Positions 26,173 to 36,200 are shown, counted from the first letter of the stretch. The stretch: 42,946 nucleotides of DNA from Paracoccus marinaquae (GCF_018860165.1 NZ_JAHKNG010000033.1:1-42946), one strand, 5' to 3'. The notes: a model not told the origin generated them from the sequence alone. Translations and numbers: made by a program.

Positions 26173-28623
26173 TCAAAGATTCGGCGGGCATTCAAATCCC
26201 CGCATCGCGCCTCGCACGGAAACCGGATTCAGCTTGTCCGAAAAGGCCATTTCCAGAAATACCCGTCCGGTATCGCTGCGCAGATCCAGCAGAACCCGCA
26301 TCCCCTCATCGCGCAGCCGCAAGCGCAGCGTGTCCAGCAGGCGCAGCAGGCCCCAGGGACCGGAATGGATCAGCCGCCCGGCATCGGTGCCTTCGCGAAA
26401 GCTGACCTCGATCCCGGCATCGGGCGAGGGGCCAGGCCATGACAGTTCCACCGGGGCGCCGCTGGCCAGCACCGGCCGGGCGACACCGCCAAGGGCGACC
26501 AGGGTCTGTCCGCGTTCCGCAAGCGCGCTCAGCGTCAGGGGCGTGTCGATCAGACCCGAAGCACCGAAAAGCCCTTGCGATATCTGCACCGCGCGCTCGA
26601 AGAACTCGGCGCTTTCCGGGGTCAGACCCTCGAAGCGCGCCTCGGGTTTCCAGCGCCAGGGCGTTTCATCCGTTTCCAGCAGCGGCAGGGCGTTACTGCC
26701 GAGAAACAGGCTGAGAGTGCCCTGCGGGCCAAGCAGCGCGACCAGTTCGGGCATCGTCGTATCGGGGCCGCCATCGGCAAAGGGATACCGGCCCTGCACG
26801 ATCTGCTGGCAGACGGGAAAGACCTCCTGCTGCCATTGCCGGGTCAGCGGATTGCCACCCTCTGCCATGGCCGATTGCGGCGCGGCGGACTGGGCCAGAA
26901 CGTCCTCGGCGATCTGCACCACGATGCGCGGCGCGGCCTGAAGCGCGGTGATCGAACGTGCGCGATCGCCGATGCTCATCAGCCGGTCCAGCCCGCGGTG
27001 CTGATCCAGATCGACCGCCCCAAGGGCCACGTTCAGCGAGGCGAACAGCGCCGAGATCTCGGCCATGCGACCCTGTTCGACATATTGGATGATCGGTCCG
27101 AATTCGCGCGCCAGTTCCAGTTGTTGTTCGTGGCTGCGCTGCCGGTCCAGACCGCCGGCCTGCAGCCAGACCTCGCGGAACAGGCGGGTCAGCGGGTTCT
27201 CGGGCCGGGCCAGCGCGCCCGAAACGACGATCGCCGTCTCGCGCTGCGCGAAGGGCTGGACCCTCAGATCGGCCAGCCATGCGTCCCATGTCGCGATGGT
27301 CTGGTCCAGCAGCCGGTCCATCAGCAGATCCGGCGTCGCGTTCCGCGCTGGCAGTTGCCTGTCGACGACGATCGGCGCAATGGCCCGCGCCTTCTGCACC
27401 GCGACGCCCACGCCATAATCGCGCGCATAATCCCATCCATCCTGCGTGAACAACCCCGGCAAAGGCGTGTCCAGCGGCAGGCCCGAGCGGCGCAGCAACA
27501 CCTGCGACAGCCCCGGCACCCGGATTTCGGGGTTCCAGGCCGGCAGCGCCCGCATCTGGTCGGCGCGCAGCAATTCCAGCCATGCGCGGTCGGCCTCGGG
27601 GATTTCGGCGGCAAAGTCCCGGGCCTGATCCCTCAGTTCGGTATCGCGCGGTGTGATCGCCGTGTCGGGACCGGTCAGCGGGCCGACATGCGCGCCCAGC
27701 CCGGCCAGCCCGACGCGTGCGCCGTTATCCTCCAGCCAGCCGGCCAGATAGCCCGGTGTCCAGGCGTCCTCTCCGGTCAGGACCGCCCAGGCCCGCAGCG
27801 CGTCGTAAAGAACCAGCCCCTCGCCTTCAGAGGCTAGGGTTGTCTCGATGCCCTCGGCGATGGCTGTGGGAACATGGCGCCGAACGGCCTCGGCATAGGC
27901 CGCCTCGGCCCGCGCCTCGCTGTCATAGACCGGCAGCCGGATCATCCGTTTCAGCGGCGCCTGTGCGGCGGCATCCGAGACCCGGCCGACGGCGGCGCGC
28001 ATGTCGTCCAGCCGGCGGACAAGATCGGCACCGCTGCGCGGCCGGTCCAGCCCGATGACCAGAGCCTCGGCGTCGAAACCGGCATTGATCCGCTGGTGAT
28101 AGCGATATTCCAGAAATCCGGCATAGCCGGTCAACCCCAGCAGCAGTACCAGCACGAAACCCGCGACTTTCCAGCCCCAGCCGCCACTGTCCCGGCGGTG
28201 ATGGGCGTCGCGGACGCTTTCGGCACGCGACAGCAGATCGCCCAGAAACCGTTCCAGATCGGCAAAGCTGTCGCCCTGCGCCGCCGCGGTGCCCCGGAAA
28301 TCGCGGATGCGTGCCAGCGACATGTCGCGCCCGTCGAACAACTGCCGCCGGGCCAGGACCGACCATGTGCCCAGTTCGATGCGCGGCAGGGTGCGCGCCC
28401 GGTGATCCAGCAGCACCGCCAGCCCGTATCGCGCCGGCTTGACCGCCTGCTTCAACACGCCTCCGCGCAAGGCATCGGCCTCGAACCGGTCCAGCAGCCT
28501 TTGCGCCTCGTCGATCAGGCGGGCCTCCCCGCGCCGGGCGCGCAGGTCGAGATCGTCGATCATGTCCAGCATCGGCCCGGCGGCGCGATCAAAGGCTGAA
28601 GGCTGCACGCGTCCGACGGCCAT
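26173..28623 (-). CDS. DotU-IcmF fusion protein lacking the TssM ATPase domain
   Basis: 816 residues. Residues 15-140 resemble a DotU/TssL cytoplasmic domain (LLDRFEADALRGGVLKQAVKPARYGLAVLLDHRA, then LGTWSVLARRQLF). One membrane helix (152-171) follows, then a periplasmic region homologous to TssM: GQ-less middle helices, WQQEVFPVCQQIVQGRYPFADGG, TPWRWKPEARFEG, ELSWPGPSPDAGIEVSF, SGPWGLLRLL and a C-terminal GFECPP. The same order occurs at the end of TssM (19654-23205). No Walker motif or first TssM helices exist. It is the third gene of a minus-strand operon, starting three bases after the M15 gene. It may be a second envelope partner; the domain reading of the N-terminus is moderately sure. 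Confidence 0.75.
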   Translation of the reverse strand: MAVGRVQPSAFDRAAGPMLDMIDDLDLRARRGEARLIDEAQRLLDRFEADALRGGVLKQAVKPARYGLAVLLDHRARTLPRIELGTWSVLARRQLFDGRDMSLARIRDFRGTAAAQGDSFADLERFLGDLLSRAESVRDAHHRRDSGGWGWKVAGFVLVLLLGLTGYAGFLEYRYHQRINAGFDAEALVIGLDRPRSGADLVRRLDDMRAAVGRVSDAAAQAPLKRMIRLPVYDSEARAEAAYAEAVRRHVPTAIAEGIETTLASEGEGLVLYDALRAWAVLTGEDAWTPGYLAGWLEDNGARVGLAGLGAHVGPLTGPDTAITPRDTELRDQARDFAAEIPEADRAWLELLRADQMRALPAWNPEIRVPGLSQVLLRRSGLPLDTPLPGLFTQDGWDYARDYGVGVAVQKARAIAPIVVDRQLPARNATPDLLMDRLLDQTIATWDAWLADLRVQPFAQRETAIVVSGALARPENPLTRLFREVWLQAGGLDRQRSHEQQLELAREFGPIIQYVEQGRMAEISALFASLNVALGAVDLDQHRGLDRLMSIGDRARSITALQAAPRIVVQIAEDVLAQSAAPQSAMAEGGNPLTRQWQQEVFPVCQQIVQGRYPFADGGPDTTMPELVALLGPQGTLSLFLGSNALPLLETDETPWRWKPEARFEGLTPESAEFFERAVQISQGLFGASGLIDTPLTLSALAERGQTLVALGGVARPVLASGAPVELSWPGPSPDAGIEVSFREGTDAGRLIHSGPWGLLRLLDTLRLRLRDEGMRVLLDLRSDTGRVFLEMAFSDKLNPVSVRGAMRGFECPPNL

Positions 28624-28626
28624 CGA

Positions 28627-29508
28627 CTAGATCTGGCCCTCGGCCTGCCATTTCCGCATCGTCTCGACGCCGACCTCGAAATGCATCGAATCCTCGCGGC
28701 TATAGGTGGCCCCCCAGAACCATCCCTCCTTGTTGAACAACTCGGCCAGAAGCAGCAGCCCAAATTGCGTGCCACCATCGGCAAAGCCGTCCAGTTGACC
28801 TTCCAGCTTAAGATCGATCGCGGTGCCCCAGGAATGGTTCGATACCGCCGTCCGCGATCCCCGGATCAACCGGGCGCACATCGCCCCCGCGGTGCCGAGC
28901 GCGTTGTAGATATCGGGCTCGCTTTGCTGCAGTTCGGCCAGAATCCGTCCCAGGCTGTCCAGAGCCGGCTTGACCATCGTCACCCTGATCGGCCCGATCT
29001 GGCGCGTCTCCAGCAGCGATTTCAGGCGCGGTTGGGTCACGGACTGGCATTCGGTGGAATAATTGTCGCGCGGAGGGCCCAGGACCTCCAGCATGACGCG
29101 ATTGCCGGGCTGGGTGATGCCCATGTTGAAGCGCGCCTTGGCCAGACGCATGACCTCGGTCATCTGGTCGGTGCCGCCGTGATCCTCGACCTCTTCATCG
29201 CCGGCCAGTTCGGGAGTGGCTATCGTCACCGAGGGTACCGGGGCGGGCGCGACGAAGGGTGCCTGCGAGGCCTGCATCGCCAGATCCTCGGCCAGCCGCT
29301 CGATCGCGATCTGAGCATCGCGCAATTCGGCCCGCAGGCTTTCGATATCGCCGCGCTGCGTGGCCAGTTCCGCCTCGTTCCGGCTCAGCCGCAATTCGGC
29401 GCTGCCATCGGCGGTTTCCAGAAGGGCTCCGACCACGGCGAAGGCAATGGCGGCGATCACCAGGCCGATAGCCACGATAATGGGCCCGATCAGCGCGCCC
29501 TGACGCAT
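28627..29508 (-). CDS. Membrane-anchored M15-type peptidoglycan peptidase (VanY-like)
   Basis: 293 residues. One N-terminal membrane helix (about 5-30), a heptad-rich coiled coil (about 38-80: LRLSRNEAELATQRGDIESL), a proline/alanine spacer, then a D-Ala-D-Ala carboxypeptidase/M15-like domain with zinc-site motifs SNHSWGTAIDLKLEG and SMHFEVG. Start at 29508 is preferred to 29514: GGAGG sits seven bases away rather than one, and it makes a TGATG overlap with the phosphatase stop. It could locally open the cell wall for the trans-envelope complex, as proposed for other T6SS-associated peptidoglycan hydrolases. Function in T6SS is inferred. Confidence 0.8.
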   Translation of the reverse strand: MRQGALIGPIIVAIGLVIAAIAFAVVGALLETADGSAELRLSRNEAELATQRGDIESLRAELRDAQIAIERLAEDLAMQASQAPFVAPAPVPSVTIATPELAGDEEVEDHGGTDQMTEVMRLAKARFNMGITQPGNRVMLEVLGPPRDNYSTECQSVTQPRLKSLLETRQIGPIRVTMVKPALDSLGRILAELQQSEPDIYNALGTAGAMCARLIRGSRTAVSNHSWGTAIDLKLEGQLDGFADGGTQFGLLLLAELFNKEGWFWGATYSREDSMHFEVGVETMRKWQAEGQI

Positions 29509-30272
29509 CACCATGCCTCCTGCGCGAAGATGCTGACCACGGATACATTATCGGGCGCGCCGTTTTCCAGCGCCTGCAAGGCCAGGGCGCGGCAGGTTGT
29601 TCTGGGATCGGCGGGTCGTGCCATGATGGCGGCAATCTCGGCATCACTGACGCAGGTCGTCAGCCCGTCCGAACACAGGATCAGCCTGTCCCGCAGCAGC
29701 ATCTGAAGCGACATCGTGTCGATCTCGATTCGCGGATCGACCCCGACGGCACGGGTCACGACATTCCGCTGGGGATGGGTCTCGCGCTGATCGGGGCGCA
29801 GCAGGCCCGAATCGATCAGTTCCTGGACCACCGAATGATCGCGGGTCAACTGCCGCAACTGTCCACCCCGCCACAGATAGGCGCGGCAATCGCCAACCCA
29901 TGCAATCGTTGCCACGCAGTTCTGGATCATTGCGGCCACGACCGTCGCGCCCATCCGGGCAATGCCCTGTTCGGCGCTGCGTGCCAGGATCATCCGGTTC
30001 GCCTCTTCGATCAGCATCCGCAGACCGGGCGCTGGCATTGCGTCATCGGCGAGATTCGCGATCCGGTCGACCACGATATCGGCCGCCATGTCGCCATGAC
30101 CATAACCGCCCATCCCGTCGGCCACCGCCCAGAGCGCCCCGTCAGGATCGGTCAGGATCGCGTCCTCGTTGCTTTCCCTGACGCGGCCGGCATGCGTCAG
30201 GCCGCTGCCCCGGAACACGATGGGCGCGCTGGTGGGCAGGATCGGCGGGTGGCGGGTGACGGGTCCGGTCAT
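29508..30272 (-). CDS. pppA: PP2C-family Ser/Thr phosphatase, PppA-type T6SS regulator
   Basis: 254 residues with the metal-binding PP2C motifs in order: VRESNEDAIL, VADGMGGYGHGD, ARMGATVVAAMI, WVGDCRAYLWR, LTRDHSVVQELID, LILCSDGLTTCV and APDNVSVVSI. No membrane segment. It should counter the PpkA-type kinase by dephosphorylating the FHA pathway target. It is first in the minus-strand operon that continues with the M15 peptidase, the DotU-IcmF fusion and vgrG. It is divergent from the OmpA-like gene across a 128-base gap. Confidence 0.92.
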   Translation of the reverse strand: MTGPVTRHPPILPTSAPIVFRGSGLTHAGRVRESNEDAILTDPDGALWAVADGMGGYGHGDMAADIVVDRIANLADDAMPAPGLRMLIEEANRMILARSAEQGIARMGATVVAAMIQNCVATIAWVGDCRAYLWRGGQLRQLTRDHSVVQELIDSGLLRPDQRETHPQRNVVTRAVGVDPRIEIDTMSLQMLLRDRLILCSDGLTTCVSDAEIAAIMARPADPRTTCRALALQALENGAPDNVSVVSIFAQEAW

Positions 30273-30345
30273 GGCCAGCGCTTGCCTTCCCGTGGTGACG
30301 CGGTTGTCATTCAGGCCCTCGGAAAACGGCTGAATTTCGATCTGA

Positions 30346-30374
30346 TTGATGATAGCCTAGGAGCCGGTCATATC
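30346..30374 (+). promoter_or_regulatory. Candidate promoter for the OmpA-like gene
   Basis: TTGATG (30346-30351) and CATATC (30369-30374) are spaced by 17 bases in the divergent gap between the phosphatase and OmpA-like genes. The -35 matches 4 of 6 positions and the -10 is weak. Transcription would start about 20 bases ahead of the ATG at 30401. Confidence 0.3.
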
Positions 30375-30400
30375 ACAGCTTTTCCCTTTTCGGTGCCGAC

Positions 30401-31105
30401 ATGCGTTTCATGCTCTGTTTCTCTTTCGCTGCAACTCTCGGCTTGGTGGCGGCGGCGCTCCCGGCATCGGCGCAGGATGACCTGTCTGTCGATGATCTGG
30501 TCGGGCTGTGGGACAAGCAGAAGGACCTCTTTCGCGAGGCGCAGACAAACGGGCTGGGCAAGACCCGCGGCCTTGAAATCATCACCATCGACGAGCCGGC
30601 GAGGGACGCCGCCCAGCCCGGAGCCGGCGCCTCGGTTGCCGTCGCCCCAACGACCGCAGATGCGACCGATGCCCCGACCGACCCGAACAGGCCGCTGACA
30701 AGCGCGGCGGGCACAACTGTTGCGGCAAGCGCAGCCGTCCAGCCCATGCTGGTCGGGCAATTGGCGCCCGAATTGCAGGTCAATCTCCAGATCAATTTCG
30801 GCTTCGACAGCGCAGCCCTGGCTGAAAACGAAAAGCCGAAGATGCAGAAAATCTGTCAGGCCATGAAACAAAGCGACGTGCAGGTATTCCGCATCATCGG
30901 CCATACCGACACCGCCGGCAGCGATGAATATAACCAGAAGCTGTCGTTGCTGCGGGCGAACGAGGTTAAACGCTTTCTGGTCGATGATTGCGGCATCGGC
31001 GCCGCTAGGCTGGACCCCGTGGGCATGGGCGAACGCCTTCCGTTCAACGCTGAAAATACCCGCGCGGATGAAAATCGGCGGGTCGAGTTTCAGGCGCTCA
31101 GCTAG
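30401..31105 (+). CDS. Exported OmpA-family protein
   Basis: 234 residues. A signal peptide of about 24 residues ends ALPASAQ, followed by an acidic/alanine-rich spacer (about 70-115) and an OmpA-like domain (about 125-234): NLQINFGFDSAAL, IIGHTDTAGSDEYNQKLSLLRA, LDPVGMGERLPF, TRADENRRVEFQ. It should bind peptidoglycan in the periplasm; no lipobox or beta-barrel is present. Position between the phosphatase operon and the TPS genes suggests a cell-wall link for one of these systems, although TssL already has its own OmpA domain. Confidence 0.9.
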   Translation: MRFMLCFSFAATLGLVAAALPASAQDDLSVDDLVGLWDKQKDLFREAQTNGLGKTRGLEIITIDEPARDAAQPGAGASVAVAPTTADATDAPTDPNRPLTSAAGTTVAASAAVQPMLVGQLAPELQVNLQINFGFDSAALAENEKPKMQKICQAMKQSDVQVFRIIGHTDTAGSDEYNQKLSLLRANEVKRFLVDDCGIGAARLDPVGMGERLPFNAENTRADENRRVEFQALS

Positions 31106-31433
31106 GGTGGCAGGTAGCCGATTCGCGAAGCATGATATTTCGGAACCATCCAGCCGATCTGACAAAGAGGGGACAATCGTCGCGCGGACTTAACCTGATA
31201 CTGATGAATCAGACGCCGCAAATAGCGCTCGAAAACACGATATCGACGATTATCTGGACGATAAAACCGGCCATTATGCGCCGATGATTTATCGTGCGTA
31301 TATATAGTACCGGCAAAAAGATATTTTTACGGCCACAAGCCGTGAATGTCCATTGCGAGACGGCTAGACAGAAGCACTGTTCCGGTTATTCTGAAATCCA
31401 CCCAATTTGATATAATGCTTGGATGGATTCAGT
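31106..31433. other. A+T-rich intergenic region ahead of tpsB
   Basis: 328 bases without a gene. The segment 31200-31345 is markedly A+T-rich with TATATATAG near 31297-31305 and a dyad ACGGC-CACAA-GCCGT at about 31330-31345, whose flanking T-run lies on the wrong side for a terminator in either direction. It probably holds the TPS operon promoter(s). Confidence 0.5.
31408..31416 (+). promoter_or_regulatory. Candidate extended -10 promoter element ahead of tpsB
   Basis: TGATATAAT is a perfect TGn-TATAAT extended -10. The -35 region 17 bases upstream is poor, as is usual for extended -10 promoters. The start point would lie only about ten bases ahead of the ATG at 31434, a very short leader, so the element might instead be accidental. 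Confidence 0.35.
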
Positions 31434-33206
31434 ATGATCACCACTGACGCCAGATCCATTGGCACCGCCTTTCCCTGGAAGCGGGTTCTGACGGCCTGTG
31501 CCGCATCACTTTGCCTCGCATCACCGTCGGCCCTGTCCCAGACGGCCAGTTCGGTCACGCCCGAAACATTCCAGCCGCCCTTGCAGAACCTCGCGGGCTC
31601 GGTGGTGTTCAGCGAAAATACCGGAACGCAGGCGCCGCCGGGATCGGACCGGATCGGGATCAGCCTGTCCGGGGTGACGCTGGAAGGCGGCTTTCCGCAG
31701 ATGGCCGCCGCCAATGCCGCGTTTGAACAGAGATTGACCCGAGGCCGGATCCCGGTTTCGGAAATGTTCACCGCTTCGGCGGATCTCGAGGCGGCCTATG
31801 CCCGGGCCGGCTATGTGCTGGCGCGGGTGGTCCTGCCGCAGCAGACCCTGCGCGACGGCGGAGCCTTGCGGGTCAACGTCGTCGACGGCTTTGTCGAATC
31901 CATCGATACCTCGCAGGCGCCGCCCGAAATCCGGCGACGGATCGAGACGCTGACCGGCCCGCTGATCGATCGCAAGGGCCTGACCATGACCCAGCTTGAA
32001 CGCCAGCTCTTGCTGGCGGGGGATGTGTCCGGCGTGGCGCTTGGCTCGGCGCTGGCCACGGGACAGCGGCCCGGCGGTACGGTCATCGCCCTTGATCCCC
32101 AGTTCCGCAAGGTCACGGGCTTTGTCGGCTTCGACAATTTCGCCCCGCCGGAACTGGGCGTCATTGCGCCCGACGATCTGCAGGGGCTGGTCTTCAACGC
32201 CGGATTCGAGCTGAACAGCATGCTCGGCTATGGCGAGACGCTCTATGGCCGGCTGTCCGTCTCACCCAAGGACCTGCTGTCCAGCGATCCGCAGTATCGC
32301 GTCTTCGCGCTTGGTGCGGTCGTGCCGATCGGCTCTTCGGGCCTGGCGTTCAATCTGGAGGTGACCACCAGCGACACGACCCCGGACAATGACGAACAGC
32401 CCACCCGCTCGAATTTCGATCGCCAGTCCTTCCGGCTGATCTATCCGTGGATCCGGTCGCGCAAGATGAACCTGACCTCGCAATTCATGCTGGATCTCGA
32501 ACAGGACGAAATGGAACCGCAGGAAGCAGCCCCGGTTGCATTCTTCCGCGATGAGGTCACGGTTCTGCGCCTGGCGACGAGCCTGTCCTACAATCATGAC
32601 GATGGCGGATTTTCCGAAGCCGGGTTGATCCTGTCGCGTGGGATCGATGCGTTTGGCGCCCGAGCGGCATCGGATGTCGATCTTTCCGATCCCTTGGACC
32701 CTCGCCTGTCGCGGCAGGGTGCGGATGCGACATTCACCAAATTCGGCGGGTCGGGAATCCATCAGCGCGCACTGGGCGAACGCTTTGCGCTTGGGGTGAC
32801 GGGACGGTTCCAGACCTCCTTCGGCGATCCTCTGGTGACGGCGGAACAATTCAGCATTGCCGGCCCGAACGAACTGTCCGCCTTTGATTCCGGGGATCTG
32901 CGCGGCGACAGCGGATGGGTCCTGCGTGCCGAAGTGTCCCAGCCCCGCGCGGTCGAGTTCCGGGGAACGCCCTTCACCGTCAGCCCCTACCTCTTTGCCG
33001 GGATCGGAGAGGTATGGATCGAACAGCCAACCATTTCCGAGGCAGCAAAGGAAACGGCAGATGCCTTCGGGATCGGCGTCGATCTTGTGTCGCAGACCGG
33101 ATCACGCTTCCGGTCGAATTCCCTGAGAATCGAATATGGCAGAGGAGATCGGGAATATGGCTCGGACAACTCACGCGTCAGCCTTTCCGGGAATTTTCGG
33201 TTCTGA
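31434..33206 (+). CDS. TpsB outer-membrane transporter (ShlB/FhaC/HecB family)
   Basis: 590 residues from the ATG at 31434, with GGATGGA six bases upstream (a TTG at 31419 is less likely). Signal peptide ends near SALSQT. A POTRA_2-like domain (about 60-215) has GVTLEGGFPQM, AAYARAGYVLARVVLPQQTLRDGGALRVNVVDGFVESID and LERQLLLAGDVSGVALGS; the remainder is a 16-stranded-barrel type ShlB domain ending in the C-terminal phenylalanine signature (VSLSGNFRF). It exports the TpsA protein encoded next; the tpsA start lies 50 bases inside this gene. Confidence 0.93.
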   Translation: MITTDARSIGTAFPWKRVLTACAASLCLASPSALSQTASSVTPETFQPPLQNLAGSVVFSENTGTQAPPGSDRIGISLSGVTLEGGFPQMAAANAAFEQRLTRGRIPVSEMFTASADLEAAYARAGYVLARVVLPQQTLRDGGALRVNVVDGFVESIDTSQAPPEIRRRIETLTGPLIDRKGLTMTQLERQLLLAGDVSGVALGSALATGQRPGGTVIALDPQFRKVTGFVGFDNFAPPELGVIAPDDLQGLVFNAGFELNSMLGYGETLYGRLSVSPKDLLSSDPQYRVFALGAVVPIGSSGLAFNLEVTTSDTTPDNDEQPTRSNFDRQSFRLIYPWIRSRKMNLTSQFMLDLEQDEMEPQEAAPVAFFRDEVTVLRLATSLSYNHDDGGFSEAGLILSRGIDAFGARAASDVDLSDPLDPRLSRQGADATFTKFGGSGIHQRALGERFALGVTGRFQTSFGDPLVTAEQFSIAGPNELSAFDSGDLRGDSGWVLRAEVSQPRAVEFRGTPFTVSPYLFAGIGEVWIEQPTISEAAKETADAFGIGVDLVSQTGSRFRSNSLRIEYGRGDREYGSDNSRVSLSGNFRF

Positions 33207-36200
33207 TCCCCGGCTGAGGACAAGGGCCGCGCTGCTTGCAACGACGCTGCTGATCGCCGTGCCCGGTCTTGCGCGCGCGCAGAACCTGCCGACCGGAGGG
33301 TCGGTCGTCAGCGGCAAGGTTTCGATCAATTCACCCGGCGCCAATTTGATGGTGATCCGGCAGGGATCCGATCGGGCCGTGGTCAACTGGAACAGCTTTT
33401 CCATCGGCAATGGCGCCTCGGTCAATATCCGCCAGCCCGGTACCAGCAGCGCCATCATGAACCGCGTCACCGGCGACACGACCAGCCGGATCCACGGCTC
33501 TCTGACGGCGAATGGTCAGGTCTATATCGTCAATCCGAACGGCATTCTGATCGGCAGGAACGGTGCGATCAATACCGGCGGCGGTTTTGTCGCCTCGACG
33601 CTGGATGTCTCGAACCAGGATTTCAACGCCGGCCGGCTGACCTTTGGCGGCAATGGCCGCTCGGCCCCGGTGACCAATCAGGGCTCGATCACGGTCGGCA
33701 GCGGCGGTTATGCGGCGCTGATCGGTGGCCGGGTCAACAATGCTGGAACGATCTCGGCACCGCTTGGCCGGATCGGACTGGGCGCGGGCGAGCGGGTGAC
33801 GCTGGATCTGTCGGGCGACCGTTTCCTGATGGTCGCGCTGCCATCCGCGGATGATGGCAACGACAGCGCGCTGATCGAGAATTCGGGCCGGCTGTCGGCG
33901 GATGGCGGCCGGATCGAGATGAAGGCCGCGACCGCGCGCAACGCGGCGCGCAACGCGATCAACCTGTCGGGCGTAGCCGAGGCGCGCTCGGTCTCGATGC
34001 GGAACGGCGCCATCGTTCTGGGCGGCGGAAATGGTGGCGCGGTGCGGGTCAGCGGCAAGGTCTCGGCCGCGGCGCCCCGGCAGCCTCGGATCAGAACCAG
34101 CCTGAACACGTCGGAACGGCCGCCCCGGCTGAAGGGCGGCCAGATCCAGATGACCGGCGCCGAGATCATGCTGCTGGGCGCGCTGCTGGATGTTCGCGGG
34201 GATGGGGGTGGTGGCACGGTGCGCATCGGCGGCGATTTCGCGGGCAAAGGCCCCATGCCCCATGCCCGCACACTCAGCGCCGATGCCGGTACCCGGATCC
34301 TTGCCGATGCCCTGACCGAGGGCCGTGGTGGCCGGATCGCCCTGTGGTCGGATCGGCGGACCGGCTTTCACGGCAACATCTCTGCCCGCGGCGGCGGCGG
34401 TGGCGGCAAGGGCGGCTTTGTCGAAGTTTCCAGCGCAGGCGATGTCAGATATGCAGGCCTCGCCGATCTGCGCGCCCCGAAGGGCGAATGGGGAAGGCTG
34501 CTGCTCGACCCGCTCAACATCATCATTTCCGACGATGAGGGGGCTACGGTCAGCACCAGCACCGTCGAGGCCAACCTTGCCACCGGCAACTGGACGCTGG
34601 ACACGTCGGCCCCGCCCTTCGGGGGTGCGGGCGAGGCGGCGGGCAACATCGACGTCGAGGGCGATCTGAACTGGACGACCGCCACGACATTGGCGCTGCG
34701 GGCAGACAATAACATCAATGTCGACGACACCTCGGTCATCGCGCCGAATGGCGGTCTGGACCTCGGCGCCACGAACAGCATCAATCTTCTGGCGGCAACC
34801 GTTCTGGTGAATGGCCTGACGATGAATGCCGCCGGGATCAATATGTCCGGGGGAAGCGTGACCCAGACCGGCGGGACAGGCTCGGTTACGGCGGATGTCT
34901 TCTCGATGTTTGGCGGAACCTGGACCCAGAACAATCCGACGCTGCCGGCCTTCAACGTGAGGGATTTCCGCCTGGACAGCGACTTGTATACCAGCACCCG
35001 ATTCCTGCGTGCCAGCGGCGGCACCGGCACGGCCACCGACCCTTACCTGCTGACCGATGTCTATGGCCTGCAGGGCATGGACTCCTCGGCCGATATCGAT
35101 GGTGGTGAAGGCCCTTCGATCCCCTTGCTTGCCAGCCATTTCGCCTTGGCGGGCGATATCGAGGCCAGCGCTACTGACCAATGGAACAGAGACGATTCAT
35201 TAGGCGGTATCGGGGGCTTCGATCCAATCGGCGTTGGCGAGAATGAATTCACCGGCTCGCTGGATGGTCGCGGCAATAGCATCGACCAGCTTTTCGTCGG
35301 CGACATCAGACCTGACGGCGGACTGTTTGCCGAGACGGAAAACGCGACGATCCGCAACCTGGATCTGACCGGCCTGCGGATCAGCGCCAGCGGCAACGCC
35401 GGTGGTCTGGTCGTCGTGGCCGAAGATACCACAATCGAGAATGTCAGCGCATCCGGTACGGTATCCGTGTCCGGTTCATTCGGGACCAAGGTGGCGGGCG
35501 GGCTCGTCGGCGCCATGCAGGGCGGCAGTATTATCGATTCCTATTCGGCGGCGGCTGTCAACGTCGATCTCGGAGGAGGAGATGGCCCGGCGTTCATCTT
35601 CGCCGGCGGCCTCGCCGGCGGGATCGACGTGGACGGCGAGGTATCCCGCTCTTTCTCGACCGGCAATGTGACGGTGCAATCAGATCATCCCGATGCACTG
35701 AATGGCTTCGTCGGAGGCTTCACCGGTTTTCTGGGCGGTTCGATCACCGATGCCTATAGCAGCGGCAATGTCAGCTTCACCCAATCGGCTACGGCTCCGT
35801 CCGCCACGGGCAGCGTATCTGTCGGCGGTTTCGCCGGCTATCACGATACCACCCCTCCCGCACCTGTTGATACCATCCCTCCTGGAACTGGTGATACTGG
35901 GCTGACCATGATCCGGACAGCCGCCCATGGCAACGTGAGCGTCGTCGGCGGGTCATTGGCGACGCGCGTCGGCGGTCATACCGGACAGAACTACAACGGA
36001 AACATCATCGACAGCTATGCCGACGGCAATGTCACCTCGTCCTCGACGGCCGCGCAGGATGTCGGCGGGCTGATCGGGTCTACCGGCGAGGGCGAGGTGA
36101 GAAATACCTATGCCCGCGGCGCTGTCCGCGCCAGCGGCACGGGCGCGACCCGGATCGGCGGGCTGATCGGCTATAACGAAATCCCTTCCGCAGGGGGGGC

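Noticed and set aside
31320..31350. T-run and ACGGC/GCCGT dyad as a terminator
   Set aside because: The T-run precedes rather than follows the stem on the plus strand, and on the minus strand the stem is followed by an A-run.
33331..35181. Minus-strand open frame opposite tpsA
   Set aside because: The plus strand encodes a clear TPS domain; the antisense product has no recognisable motif or ribosome-binding site.
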